Numbered from the stretch's first letter, positions 48,086 through 61,900 are shown. The stretch: 64,000 nucleotides of DNA from Paragonimus skrjabini miyazakii (GCA_014338405.1 JTDE01000117.1:186001-250000); one strand, 5' to 3'. A program made the numbers and translations. The notes: a model not told the origin generated them from the letters alone.

Positions 48086-48300
48086 GTCAAATCAGTTGCC
48101 TCAGAAAAGTGTGACCAGAATTCTCGTTCCCGCTGTGGCAAGGATATACATTACTGATATGTTCAAACAAGAGCGAAACTCGAATCTAATACTTCTTTTC
48201 AAAACCGGCTGGATGGAAAGTCTACTGGGTACAACAGTTGCTATCAGTTTTTATGGACGTTCAGTTCATATGAAAAATCCACAGCCTTTACTGTTCACCA
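48086..48300 (+). mobile_element. tRNA-derived hammerhead SINE, copy C3 (most degraded)
   Basis: Plus strand. It shares GTGACCAGAATTCT with C2, a decayed B box (ATTCTCGTTCCCGC), the GTGGCAAGGATATACATTA lead, the hammerhead region and a body fragment (GGAAAGTCTACTGGG). The A box is not clear. The tail fades by about 48300. Confidence 0.7.
48147..48192 (+). ncRNA. hammerhead ribozyme remnant in SINE C3
   Basis: Stem II is well kept (GTTC-AAACAA-GAGC) and is followed by GAA and ACTCGAATC, but the core reads CTGATAT instead of CTGANGA. Stem III has lost one pair and stem I only keeps four. Inactive by sequence. Confidence 0.6.
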
Positions 48301-51300
48301 GTAAAAATTAAAACATTGAATTTTTAAGTCTGTTCGAATGGCGTGGTTACAAAAGGCAAACAAGTTTACAATTTTAATCCGCACAATCTAAACAGTCGTG
48401 CATACATAAATGACAGTGAAACAAAACCAATCGCCTTCACAATCATACAAAAACACGACGGTTTGCCATTTTGGCATGATCACCAGTAACGTTGATCCCT
48501 AAACCCATAGAAAGAAAATAGTAACGGATAACTTTTTTGTAGCACTCAAAGCAAGCTGTTCACTAATAATCTGTCGTTCATGTTTTATACTACGGCATCT
48601 GTTAATTGATTTATCTGATATAACTGTATAATTTTCATTAGGTGTTGAAACAAACAGAGCGACCTGTTGATAGTAGTCTGACTGAAACTGATCTAAAAAG
48701 TTTAGTATGCACTGTGTAGTTCAGTCAACCTTTAAGAGTGATTGTTCTTCGTGAAATGTTGTTGCTTTCCAAAATATTTATTTGTCTGTTTGATAAACCT
48801 GTTTGCTGGCACAGTTTTTACAGAATATAAAGAGGAGTTCGCATGTGATGTATTACGTAAATGTTGTCCTTTCAACTGCAAACGTCCCAACTGAAAGTCG
48901 TTTAGTGTTACTGTGCTCTTATATTCCTGCAAGATGTTGGTTTTATACATTCCTGTTAGTCATACAGGAAGAATGGTATTTTTGAGAATTGAGAATGTCT
49001 TTTTTTATTCTGAGAGACATTCGTGTAAACAAATTTGCAATGTAGTGATAAATAATCCGTCGGGAATGCCGCTAGCAGATAATCTTTTAGGAATGATTGA
49101 AATATAACTATGTTATGACGCAGGTGATACCAGCCTGCATCTGGTGTGCGCAGCTGAAATACTGACTTGAACCCCCAGTAGTTATTGTCACAAAATTGGT
49201 CCATTTTAAATACCATTCATCCGAATCTTCCGTTCTTCACGAACAAGAATCTAAAAGAGACCGACTTTTCATAGGCTTTATGTCAACTCGATGGCAGGGT
49301 AGTTCAAGTTTTTACTTTTTCACACATACCACGCACAGACAAGACTCTGTACAAAACTGTCAACCAAGAAAGAGGGAAACATTGCAGAAAATGTCGTCTA
49401 CAGACCTATATTTCTACAAGTTCGTTGACACTAGTTCCTGAAATTACCTGACAGTAACGCTGTGACTACGGTTCCTATGCCACAAACAGTTTTTACGTCG
49501 ATATTCACTTACGGCCTTGTCACAACTGGTGTTTTTGCACAACTTACTGCTGAAATATTAATACGGCCTTCAATTATCGTTGTTGTTCAACTTTTCTAGA
49601 GCCGTAGTCTATCGAGCAGTCTTGTGTGTTACGCTATCTATCACATTTTTGCCCTTAGAGTGACGTCTATATAAACGGAACAAGTCGACGCTTACGACGA
49701 ACAATGGCTATTCTAATGGTCGATGCGTGCGATGGCGCAAATAAGATGATATCACACTGCGTCACTTACCAGATATTTTGTGTAATCAGGTCATCTTATC
49801 AGCTCATAACGCATCCTAAAACCAAATTGTTTCCGTCTTCCCAGGAACGCTAGCCAACGTCGGTTGGTTGATCTTGTGTATGTGCATATATTGTTGACGC
49901 AGATGAATCACTTTTCACAGTGTTGACCAAAAATGCGTATCTGACGTAAAGCATTACTGTGTCCGTTTCTACGGTTGTCGCCAACAGCCTGTCACATATA
50001 CGTTTGTGGTTCGCATTCATGACTGAAGAAAGCCAACGAACGATTAGTGTTTCCGACATCCCCTATAAAACACCAAGGTCAAAGTAGTCTGGTGTTTCAG
50101 ATATTCCTTTCAGATAATGTAGCAGTCCATAGGTGACAAACCGAATGAGTCTGCTTACTATGCATATACGCTGTCTAAATTGAATAGTTGTGGTTTGATA
50201 AACACGAGCTGGTTGGCCGCACTAGCGTACGTGTAACGAGTTAACGGGGTGAACAACGTAACTTTTGTCGTGACATGCTCGTTAATTGACGAGGTAGTAC
50301 TACGGCTCACATTTTTGTTGCAGCTCTCAGGTGAACAGAAGATTTTGTTTGTACCATAAATACCTATTCTCATAATCTTAGAAGTACGCACTTCAGCATC
50401 CTGGGTGCAATTCTGTTTAAATCGGTTACATTAAATATGTCATACTGGAACGATTAGTCGAAAGTGCTTTTGAACGTAGACGAACGCATAATCTCTGAAG
50501 TACAATTACAGCAAATGACTGCTCAAAATAAAAGAAACCACATTTTATTGTGTACTTTTTTTTCGGTTTTGCCAATGTTTATAACGAAAGTAGCTCCTAT
50601 ATTGTGTAACACCTTCACCACTTGTTGTTCTGGGGTATAAGAGACAAATTAGTGATCCGTCATTCTGACATCCATCCGCAGACCGTAAATTCATTTCCCA
50701 GATATACATGGTGCGAATTTACTAAACTAAATCAGAACAATTCACACTTCTCTGATTGTTACTGTGACCAGGTGTTAATAACTTTTTGTCTGTCTCTCTC
50801 TCTCTGGGTTAGTCGAAATCCAGTTTTTCAAATTTGTTCATTTGAACGAGAAAACTGAATTCCTTCTCTTTGTATCGAAATACCATCGTGTGTGCAGTAC
50901 GCACAAAACTTCACACGTTCTCTTAGTCCATCCACAGAGTAGTTTTTGTGAATGGTTTTGCGCGACAGAGTTTTCAAACAGTGCTGTGTCTATGAATCCT
51001 ATTTTAACGTAAATTAATTAAGCAAAATTTGCAGCTGAAAACTGTTAGTTGACCGAACACCTATGAAACATTTCGGTACAGTTTTGTAGGTGAGTGGTTC
51101 TGTCGATAATTCAGATTTACAAACTTTTTGTAGATCCGAATGCGAGTGCAAACTGTCCAACACAATATAGCTCAATTTTAGGTGTGGATTTTCCAGTGAA
51201 ACTTTCAGGTCAACCAACTTCGAATGGCTTGACACAAACTCACATACTACCCAACCGCATCATACGGTGTTACTTCTCTTCATGTTTTTTGTACACTTCC

Positions 51301-52724
51301 TCCCAAGCCAACTGTTGCGTAGTAAAACTGTGTCGTCCAAATCATGTATCTGGAAATGTATGTGCAACTCAGCTCACAGTTGCAATTAGCCTGTACCACA
51401 CGTGCAGAAATCGTTCCACTGACGTTCGACCAACGCTCAAGGTCACGCCCACACACGTGGGTGTAGATAAGACTCATATTCGGGATTGTATTCACAAACA
51501 CGGAACTCGTCTCACACCCACATATCAGACAATGTTACCTTGCTGGTTGATCGACAACGGGGAACAAATCTGCCTCTGAAGTGTGCATAACTCTAAACGG
51601 TCTCTTGAAGCTGACTAAGCCTGAAGTGATTATCACCGCGAAACTATCGATCGCATCCTTATGATCACTCATTGCATTCGTCACTCAGATTCTTCCAGTC
51701 TTTCTCGCACCTCTTTTCCAAGACAATCAGACCACGAAGTAGCTATCAGTTGCGTGTGAGCGACCGGTACGAGATTATGCACAAAATTTCCGGATATCAG
51801 ATAAGCGGTCCATGATGCGGCTAGGCACGCATTTACTCACACGGAGGCCTGGCTTTCAGCAAGCACGAGAGTAAGTGAACTGCATGCGAGATATTAGGGT
51901 GTTTGTTAAAACACTCCATTCTTACTGACCTGTTGGTTAATTTTCTTTTTCATGTACCATTCGCGAAGACTCTCGACTTTGCCCCACATGGTCCTCTCAG
52001 ACACAAACACCTAAGGATAAGGTCTTTGTTGGATAACCTCTTTTCATTTCGATGGAACCATTAGTGATAAAACCCGTTCAGTCTTTTCTTCTTCTACCGT
52101 CATTTCTGCAGGTGTACCTTCAGAGTCAACATTTGATCCTCTAGTGTTTTCCTAATTTAAACCAACTACATTCCGAGTAAGACTTCTTTGCAACAACGAC
52201 CCAAAATGCTAAAATGCGGGTGATACCAGCAAGCTATAGATCGATATTATCGCTTTTAAACGATGGTCCGACGATTAGAATCCTCCCTAAGTGACAGCTT
52301 TTTCAGAAACAATCACTCATTTGGGACTCCGGTGAAGCTTTTGAGCATCATAATGGACAAACCATTAAATCTCGTCCAATCTGTTTTTTGTTTTCCTTAA
52401 CGAGTTGGCTGCAGAAGATGGTATATTATTCTTGGGACAGGAAAAGTCATTTTCTGCGGTGCAGATAATGCAACATTTCAAGGACTGCATGGATTTGAAT
52501 AAAACCGCTGTTTGTGAATTTTAATATGGTATTGCATACTGACTTGAGTAGAAACTTGTTAGTTAATATTCACGATAAGCTCGCGATTAAAAACCTGGTC
52601 ACACGTATACGAATGAATGCACATGGATACCGATTTGAAAATCATGATCCTCATCCATTCAAATTTTGATAGAAACCAAATGTATTAACCCATGTACATG
52701 TTGTTTGATTACTTGTCATTCTGC
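48301..52724. other. unassigned stretch
   Basis: No gene recognised. The longest open frame in the window is here (51094-51579 plus, 161 codons), but it shows no motif and such a length is expected by chance. A short CT run lies at about 50791-50806, just before GTCGAAATCCAG, which resembles the end of the 46.8-kb tRNA-like unit. Confidence 0.4.
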
Positions 52725-52972
52725 ATTGAAGCAAGCCGAGCAATTCAGGGTTATCCCGATCACCGACGACACAAACAGTTCCATGAATAGTTTAAAGCGG
52801 TTTTTGGTCTATCCGCCCAGTCTACTGAAGCAATGGTTGACGTGAACTCCGGGTCTTTGTGCGCCCAGACAGAGAAAATCACGAAAATGTTGCGGAAACA
52901 CTTTGGTGGCCTACTAAAAAGTACTACTGCCATTGACTTCGTGACTGTGAACAGCCTGCCGCAACAAGTCGT

Positions 52973-53267
52973 CAGTGTAGCATGCAAGCCGGCTGTTTCT
53001 CCTCGGGTTGTCCGTTACACTTTCGGACCAACTTTGGGGCTATGTGGAAACAGCAGGGGACAGCGATCTTCCGTAGTAGGGGGTTCCAACAAGTCCTGCA
53101 AAAGAAAACAACTAGAAACAAACATGAGCCAAAGGCCCAGTAAGCCATGCACACGACTTACACAAAGAATAACTAAAACGGCGCCGACAACACAGCAGCA
53201 TGCTCCGTCACCAATTCAAATTAAACTAGTGCGCGCCTGCTGGTTTCGATCGCACATTACATCAGAT
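52973..53267. other. about 295-bp insertion within LINE-2B
   Basis: LINE-2A passes directly from TLPRQ to SLALSMELAEMQ, but LINE-2B has about 295 extra bases between the equivalent SLPQQ and SLALAQELTKMQ. The extra part is open in one frame but has no recognised motif. It could be a small insertion, or a segment lost from LINE-2A. No clear flanking duplication is seen. Confidence 0.5.
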
Positions 53268-53275
53268 GTTCACTA

Positions 53276-54790
53276 GCCCTCGCTCAGGAGTTGACAAAGA
53301 TGCAGAGAACGAGTGGAAAATTGCAGAATGGAAGGGCTACAGGTAAGGATGGACTACCAAGCGAAATATTGAAGAATGGTGGATTAGCGTCGGGACACAC
53401 TTTGTTTCAGCTGATTCACCCCATCTGAGAGCAAAAATAAACGCCACAACATTGCAAGGATGCCTTGATAGTAGCTTTGTTTAAATGCAATGGTAACAAG
53501 CAGTGTTCCGACAGCTTTCGGGACTTTAGTCCACTGAGCTGTGCAGACAAGATGCTTGCAGGACTTCGCTTGAACCGTCTGAGTGTGGACGTTCTGGAAG
53601 CCAGTATCCCTGATAAGCAGTGCGGATTCCGGGTGAGTCGAAGTACAATCGACCTGGTGTTCGATGATAGGAAAAGTTAGTCAGTCTGGTTAGAATGTTG
53701 AATGTAGGTATGAAGGGGGAGTTACAATCGTGTGTATCGCGCTGCGAAGACTGATATTGTGACTGGCGTGAAGCAAGTTTGTGTCCTAGCGGCAACTCAA
53801 TTTAGTTTATATATTTGGCTGCCATGCTTACAGTCACATTTCAGGATTTGGCGAAGGACGGCGTTGAAGGCGAGAACCGGACGGATGGGCGCCTACTGAA
53901 TATTCTGTTTCAGTGGCCAAACCTAGCTACATGCCTCAACGATGCGCATGGTTCTGTCCACAGATGACAGCACGCTGTTCGCAGACGGTACAGATGAACT
54001 ACAACGACTGAACACGGCTTTAACGACCGCAGCATTTAAGTTAGAATCGGATGTAAACAAAGCTAAGACATTTTCTTCACTCCAGCATTTCCCGGACGGA
54101 CTTGCGTTTCTTGCATGTATGACTGAAATCCACATAGCCGGAGACGTTGTCGACAGCTGCGCATACTCCTGTTACTTGGGTGACAAATCGTCGACAAATA
54201 TGTTAGCGGACCGCGAGTCACAGGCTAGCGTGGCAAGAGCTAGTGTTGCTATCGGACGTCTTGAAAGACGTGTCTGGAAAAATCACAGCCTGAAAATGGC
54301 CATCAAGCTGTATGTCTACCGCTCGATGGTGCTGTTTATACTGTTGTACGGCAATGAAACTTGGAGATTGTATCAGTGGAACATGCGCTATCTGGGTCCT
54401 GCCCATCTGTAATGTCTAAGGCCAATCGTAAGCATTCGGTGGCCTGATATGGTTTTGAGCACTCAGGCATTTCGGTGAACGACCACAGACGGAATGGCAG
54501 GTATACTGAACCTGAGTCAGCCTAGTTGGCTGAATCACGTTCTGCGGATGGACGATGACCGTATTTCAAAGCAGCTGCCGCATGGACAACCGAAATCCGG
54601 TAAAAGAAACCCCTATCGTCAAAACTGATAAACCAAGATGTTATTCAGATAAGTCCTCCATGTTGTAACATTGCTTTTGGAAGTTGGAAAGACTTGGCGT
54701 TGAAGCGGAAGATCGGGAGTCATGCGGTCCGGACGGGCGTCCGCGAGTCAAGCAAACAGTTATTGCGCTGTCGTGAAGTACATTGCACGG
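53276..54790 (+). pseudogene. LINE-2B reverse transcriptase (degraded)
   Basis: Read across frames: SLALAQELTKMQ, ATGKDGLPSEILKNGG, KDALIVALFK, NRLSVDVLEASIPDKQCGF, then a deletion removing motif A, then GVKQVCVLAATQFSLY. At 53942-54412 a 156-codon frame gives STDDSTLFADGTDELQRLN, the YLGD block, GRLERRVWKNHSLKM and LLYGNETW. The catalytic pair reads as STDD where F/YADD is expected. The C-terminal part continues in other frames to about 54790. Confidence 0.8.
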
Positions 54791-55884
54791 TAGGCAACGG
54801 AATCCCAAGTGTCATAGGCCGTGGTGACGTGATTATATGACGTTCTGATGTGTATAGCCGTCAAAGCACCGGTCGTCTCGAATTAATGGGTCATCAACAT
54901 ACTCAAAATGTACCGTCAGCCAAGAGACACCAATTAAGTTAGGCTCAAATAAGTCACATCAGTTATATGCATTTTATTTCTTTTTTGGTTACATCAACCA
55001 ACGACTGCCATCGTTTTGCATTTCAACTGCCCAGCCTCGCAGAAACGCGGGTGTCTGTACTGTCTCACCTTTTCTGTTCTTCGGCTTTGTTGGTCTACTC
55101 TACGGTGAGTGTTCTGACTGTTTTCTTCCTGTCCAACTGAGTATGATTTTCCCTCCATATCCCCTCTAGCTTGCACTAATGATTACTCATTTGCTGGGCC
55201 ATTCCTTGCATCATGCTATGAATATTTTTCCCCAGTTCAGATCTTGCCGCCGAAGTCTGTCCGTCTGTTTATTTTCCGAGAGGTGAGGCTTCAGTTTCGT
55301 GCTAACTGAACAATTTGCTAACCATCATTGGCCGACTGAATAAAAAAGCCCTACTCACACACCTCCTGGTATTATATGTTCCAGTTTTCATTGGATACAC
55401 GATGCCTGAGTGAAACTACAAATGATAAAGCGCGAGCCACTTGGGGTGATGGTTAGCTACGGATGTCCATAGACTTCAGTCACTGTGGCAAGCTAATCCA
55501 AAACGGATGCCGCTAACCATTCTGCAGCCTGTTACCTGAGTATCTGACAGCTGTTGACAGGAATGCGACGAGGTGTTGCATGCCCCGTTTTCCGATTTCG
55601 TCCAGAGAGTGCTTATTGTCATACAGAGTTGTGAACCCCTTGAACGTCCTTACAGCTCAAACCGTCAGTCAAACTTCTGGAGGCCGCAGATGACTCATCT
55701 CTACTTTATCACTTTTGCAGAACTACTTCTCAATAATACAGTTACAATGTTGATCACTGGTTTTGGTAGATTAGGATGTGAGCAGATGGACAACACCTAT
55801 CTGAACAATCAATCTTCTGAAGCATATAACACATTCGGCACAATACAACGTGAACGATAGTTAATTAGGTCAAAATATAGTGCT
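54791..55884. other. unassigned; probable LINE-2B 3' tail at its start
   Basis: The first 100 bases may be the 3' untranslated end of LINE-2B. Beyond that no feature is recognised. Confidence 0.35.
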
Positions 55885-55990
55885 TTTGAATCTCTGGTTT
55901 GGTCTCGTAACTCAGTTGCTAGATCAGCTGTAGCGCTTGAGCATGCTATGTTTTTCGTTGTTTGGAACCTAATCGAAATCCAGAACTTTG
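55885..55990 (+). repeat. diverged relative of the 46.8-kb tRNA-like unit
   Basis: GTCTCGTAACTCAGTTGCTAGATC aligns with the A-box region of the 46.8-kb units in two short blocks, and GTTTTTCGTTGTTTGG plus CTAATCGAAATCCAG aligns with their ends. Similarity is perhaps 70% by eye. This supports a dispersed tRNA-derived family rather than a local satellite only. Confidence 0.45.
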
Positions 55991-58900
55991 TGAATCTGGC
56001 TTCTCAGCAAGAGTTGATTACGTCGTTAATTTTACCCGGCTAAAACTACCTGAGGCAATCCCGATGGTTGGCGGGATATCCTGTTTTTACTTATCGACTT
56101 TTGGCTCAACACCCGCTGGATATAGAAATAGCAGAAATAACCAAATCTGAATCATCTAAAACCTAACCGTCAAAATCATGCACAACACAATGAAACAGCC
56201 TCAATAAACACCCGATAACTGAAGCAGAGAAAATGTGTCATGATGGAATATTTGTGTAAAAGTCGTTGGCATATCGCAGCCCCTCAACGAAAAGTGGTGT
56301 GTCAAATAATTCAGAACTTGAAAAGTGGCTATCAGAGTTCAACCAAAAATAGTGAATGAAATGACAGAGATGTTTATAAGCCCCTTTCAAATGGAATTTT
56401 GCAAACGAACCCTTCATTCGTTGCGCACGTCGATCATTTAGTTGCATTGTTTATTCAATAATCTTGAGGAGCTGGGTTACTAAAATGCCGATTTCCAAGA
56501 GTAATCCTGAAACGTAATTCATTTTTTTGTAGGTTTTTATTATAGTTAAAAGAGTTGCGTGACACCGAAAACATAAACTTTATCACACTTGTTGAAAGGT
56601 TTACTGATTAGTGACAATCCACCGGGTTGATGCAGAGTGAAGGAAGAAGTGCCTTACTGGCAATCTTTACTCATATATGAGTTATGGCCACTTTTCATCA
56701 ATCGATCTTTTTATTTTTAAGCATAATATCGCAAACCGATATTTATCCCACTGATTTGGTAAACAGGGCAGTTACTCCAGTCGTGGAGATCACATTCAGC
56801 ATTTCGCGTGTACACCATGCAAAACTAAATGCAATATAAACAAGTCGCCTTGGAATGCCGCAATACTTATAACTCGACCTTAGTTTTGAATTCAAACAAT
56901 TTTGTTTTGCATAGGTTCCATCTGGAATAATTTTATTTGGAAAAGTGAGCAAATTACGATTGAAAAATTTGGTCAATTTTCTCCGAACTAAAGATGAACA
57001 CGTGTAGGCAAAACCTACATCTGAGTTTGTTTCAGCTAGTCAACATATTATTACGAAGTAATGTATTACAACGATGTGATATGTATGTACAAATGGCTTC
57101 TGCAGAATACGGAAGAAAATGGGATCTAATATAATTACACATCCATTCACACAATCACAAAGTGTTGTGGCATGATAATTTATATATTATTTTGGGTGGA
57201 GTTAGATAATTTATATAAGTGCTGCGTAACTATTACAGGTTGTCATCACTCTTCCTGTAATTACGCCAGTAATCAACACAACTCAAAACAATCCATTGAT
57301 CAGTTATCATTGGAACTGAGATTATTCCCAAAATTACTTACTACATACCAGTGTTTTGCTGGCGTCGATAAATGTAGCTCCCTGTAAACAGCACACAGAC
57401 TGACAAACCGGAATTTTAAGTAAAATGAGTATATTGTTGGTACTTCCATGAATGTTCACCGCAAAAATTCTCTCGCAAGCATACGGTAGAATAGCTTTCA
57501 CCTTGAATCCGTTTATATGGACATCGTGCCAACGTACAAAAGGTTGTACAAGAAAAACGAGCAACCACAGACATACATAAAATAAGCGGAAATTTAACCA
57601 CTCTCTGCAAAACCACAACGGCGTTTAGCCACAGTTTATCAGAGTTATCTACTTTATTTTCGAAAATATACCTAAAGAGTAACATATAATGACGCGATTC
57701 CTATTGATTCATGCTGATTCTTCAGGTGGAATAAGTGAACCTACACTAACGAAATAGAGCACTTCATCACTGTCCACCTGCTAGTCTGCTATCAGATAGT
57801 GAAAATGTGTGATATTGACTACAATCAAAAGAGTCATTTTCAGTACAGCACCGCTTTCGATAAGCAGTAAATATTTTCAGGAACACAGTCATAAAAACAG
57901 GTTCTGTTACATATGAATATGTGTGAGATTTCATTAACATTTCTGGCTTAATAATCTAGTCACACAGGCATAGTCGCTTGATCAATCGCTTAAAATACTG
58001 AAGCATTCAAACTGACTATTTTTTCTAGTTATTTCTCGACATTCACCTTTACGTGCTAATGCCTAGTTTTTTTATTTCCAGAAGATGAAACTTCAACGTA
58101 AAAAGCTAAGCAGATTACGTAGCTATTCTCGCTATTTCACAATTGAGATATTCAACAATGTTTATATCTATATTTATGTGCAATTTCAGACCACGAGATT
58201 TGCACGAATGAAGAGAAGGAAACCTGTTCTATCGGAATGTTTGGAACTATTTTGGGCACCTTCAGGAACAGTACCATATACAAGTGCTGATATGAAACAA
58301 CGGTGTCATAAATCTTGACTGATTTGCGAGTGCTGTACACAGCGTAAAATGCAAGACATGCAGCCGTATGTATAATATTTTCGTTTATTGATGCGTTGAT
58401 AATGCGACCTCAACTTTGTGTGGTTGTATCAACGGTTTGGATTCCGTACACAACAACTGCGGAAAAGAACTCGGTTGATTCACGGCTGTTCGGAATTTGA
58501 CGTTCAGTTCTGAACATGCCAAAATGACTCGCTTTTGGGGATTACAGTCGCAGCATCTCAACTTCCACTGACAATCACCAATGCATCTAAAAGTCCGCAG
58601 GCTACAACAACTCGAAGTGCACTGTTTCACAACAATAGCTTTCTGATCATGCTGGAGTTTGTCCAAACTCGCAAGTACCGTACTTTTTTCGGGAGGGACA
58701 ATTTAGCTAAGAGGATGAGTCAGTTACCCTTAAGTTTCGAAAGTGATGTTGTGCCACACTTTTTGAACGATTCAAAATATTTTTCACGTTAGTGTTTGAT
58801 GTTACGTTTTCCTTTTATTGCTCTGAGAAGTTCTAGAAGTAAACCTTGTGTCACGAAATTAATTGGAAACACCAATGTCAAACATCAGATGGAAGTGACT

Positions 58901-61900
58901 TGAACCAATTCATTCAATCATCAGTCAAAGTTGTCTCAGCTTTACAAAGCAGTTCAGTCATAGTCAACTGTTTCGTATTCGCAACACCGTAATCGGTAAT
59001 CACGCAGCACTAACGTTGTCGAATTATCTAGGCTGCTTTCGTTGATGCTTTGTTACCGTTGAGGGTGTTCTGGTCGATCAATATTTCGGACTATTTTAAT
59101 CATTGTATATTTGCTGGTCTGTTCTCTTTAGTCAAAAAGACTATTAGGTGATCTCCTGCTTCGTAATGGGTTATTCGGAAGTATCACGGATATTGTCAAC
59201 GTAATATGTGGCTTTTGTTCATAGCCATACATAGTTAACCATTTTGCCCCTCTTACTGGTTTTGGGGATTTTCATCCACATAACTTTCACAGAGTTCACG
59301 TTAAGTTACATATTCCACTGATCGGATGAAAACATCAATTTTTCGTAGAGGTTTGTAATCCTCCATCAAAACTATTGATACACTTCCAACGCGCAAGATT
59401 TTTGAGCCCCAGATATTTCCGCTCAATTCACATTAAGTGAGTTGGACGAAGTCATCGATATGAGGCCAGTCAACTACTCCTAGGTCCAAGAACTGGAGCA
59501 AACTGACACGTCAGCATAGTGACTAACTCGGAAGACATTCTGGTGTAATAGACAACTGAGTGAAACAAGTTGTTTAAGTACGTCATATGTTGAAACAAAC
59601 AAACTATAAGCAGAAGCAGGCCAACCAACAGAAAACCCGTGGCTTCCGTACCAACTGCACTAAATTCTACTGTTGTCTCTTGTTTGTGGAATAACTTATG
59701 AAAACTAAATATAACAGAGATTGCTTTATACCGCAAGTGCTGTTTTTTGCTTCTCATCTGTAATACAGACCTCTCATATGTGGATTCCATTCGTAGTTTG
59801 TATGTACTGCCAACGTGCTAAACGATCGGTTGAACAATTCGGCATTCTTCAACATTTGAAAGATCTCCCACATTTATTTCGGTTTGTGCACCGGTCACTG
59901 GACCATTTCGGGGTAAGATAGCAGCAAGCTGGTTAACCCACGGATTGAACTTGCCAGCTGAGTTGTACTCACATACCAAATCAATTTTGTTGAAATAGTT
60001 GTTAATTGTTTTTAGATACTGGCAGATTTGGATAGTACAGACTAAATACCACTCACACTATGTTGCGGCTTTCATACCATCTGAACTTGAACGTGGCTGA
60101 CGGTGTATGTAGTAAAATTCTGTAGCCACAATATCCGCTTCGAAAGCGTCGAGTTCAAATAAAAGACCACGAAATAGAGTGCATTGAAAACAAGCTCTTC
60201 AAATGCTAAAATGCACTGCGGTGCAGTCTTCAAAAATTGATCGCTGGAGTGTTTTTACGGACACAAAGGTCGCAACAATTCGTTAATTATGTTCGAATCG
60301 CATCAACATAAGTCCCCGATACTCATTAGTACATTGGTAGGTGTTCTGCGTTATCGCATTTGTAAGGGGGATATCAAATTAGCACAAATTTTCTAACAAG
60401 CCTCTCGTTGTATTCGACCACATTATTTGAACATTTTGCTTTCTGTGAATAAAATTTTATTTGGTTGAATGTTTCGTTCCCGTGACTTCTGCACAGATGT
60501 TGTCGGAAAACTCATCTTGTCAAAGACTGTGCACTTAAATATCGCCGTTCTGAAATGTCATACATTCCGAGACCAAAGCTATCATAAATCAAATGCACGC
60601 GAAGGTCATTACTGCCATTTGTCATTTTTCGGTTTTCTGTTAACCAACTAATTTCAAGTCAAAATATTTCATTTTGTAGATTAGACCTGGGAAGTCTCGT
60701 ACAGTTTGTTCGAAGTGGTAGTTAGTTGGTAGTATTTTTGATAAGATTATTTTGAAACCTTACAAGTATCATCCGTTTACAGCGCTTATGTCATAAACGA
60801 AAGCAGCGTTCAACTGTTTTTATCACCGGTTTCAGATGCCATTACAACGTGAGTATTATCTCTCCATGACTGTTTATATCGATGTACGGCGTTGGGATGA
60901 AGCTGGAGTCTGCTTCAATCAGGCAAGTCAAACCCATCGCTTTTCAAGTAAGATTCCAGGATTATCGTATTCTTTTTGACTATCATTCACTAACTCTCAA
61001 CTGTTTGTTATGTGCAAAACGTCAATACGGGTGTACGTGAGACTAAAAAAATCGAATTGGGTTTAACAGAAGTTGCGATTGGTTCATCTGAAAGAACTTA
61101 ACTGTTCCGTGAAAGAAGGAGAAAAGAATTCTCAGCCCAGACCTATATTAAGTGTTATTTTAGAACATGCTAAACACATTCAAGGTGGTAGCAGAAAGAA
61201 TGCAGATTACCACGTCTCCGTCAATCCGTGAACGTGTTAATTGGAAAGCTTAATCAGTCAGTATCTTTCAACCACTGAAATAAATTGGTCAAAATGCAAT
61301 AATCTTGATACCAAGCGATTGTACAGATGCCCATCAACCTTAATTATGTCCAGCATGACAACAATCAAACAACCAAGATATTTCTAACCCTATAGCAGCC
61401 GTTGGGGGTACTGTATGTTTCACGTATCGTATAAGCGTGTTCCTTCATAACGATTTGAGATCAAACTTTTAAACAGCTGCTGCTCGGTTGGCAAATTCTA
61501 TGTGATCTTGTGAAGCCATTCGTATCAGACGCATACAACCTGAAAATGAGCACTGGCAGCAAACAGTTCTAAGATTGTTATTATTGTCACCATGAACTGT
61601 AAAGAGGTGTATTTATATGTTTTTTGCTCGCCGACTACTCCTAAAGCTATGTTGAAATCATTATTTAGTGCAGGCAATTTATATCTGAGTGAGTTAATCA
61701 AAGGTAGCGATCTCAACGTAGTTTCTAAGTTTCCCCAGCACCGTTTTAACCAGCAAAGCAGGAAAACGATATTTTACTAGCGATTTCAAAGCAAACACCA
61801 TAATGCGTGGGTTACATTGTCAATCGGTTGTTTTATTGGGTGGTCAGCTTAATGGTAGACACTGTTTGTTTTTACTGGATGGACGTGAGATAAGAGTGAG

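Larger units (their letters stand above)
52725..54790 (+). mobile_element. LINE-2B: 5'-truncated EN-RT element, same family as LINE-2A
   Basis: It begins within the EN-RT linker (CGACGACACAAACAGTT near 52765 matches LINE-2A) and runs through the RT to a C-terminal region with SWLNHVLRMDDDRI (about 54527-54570) and a WKDLALKREDRES-like end (about 54685-54720). The lack of the endonuclease fits 5' truncation during insertion. The RT has the early block and QCGFRVSRSTIDLVF, then GVKQVCVLAATQFSLY (motif B), STDDSTLFADG and the thumb. Motif A is missing between 53680 and 53740. About 295 bases (52973-53267) interrupt the linker. Several stops and shifts complete the decay. Confidence 0.8.

Noticed and set aside
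51094..51579. 161-codon open frame, the longest without N
   Set aside because: No recognisable motif. With this base composition, about one frame this long is expected by chance in 64 kb on six frames.
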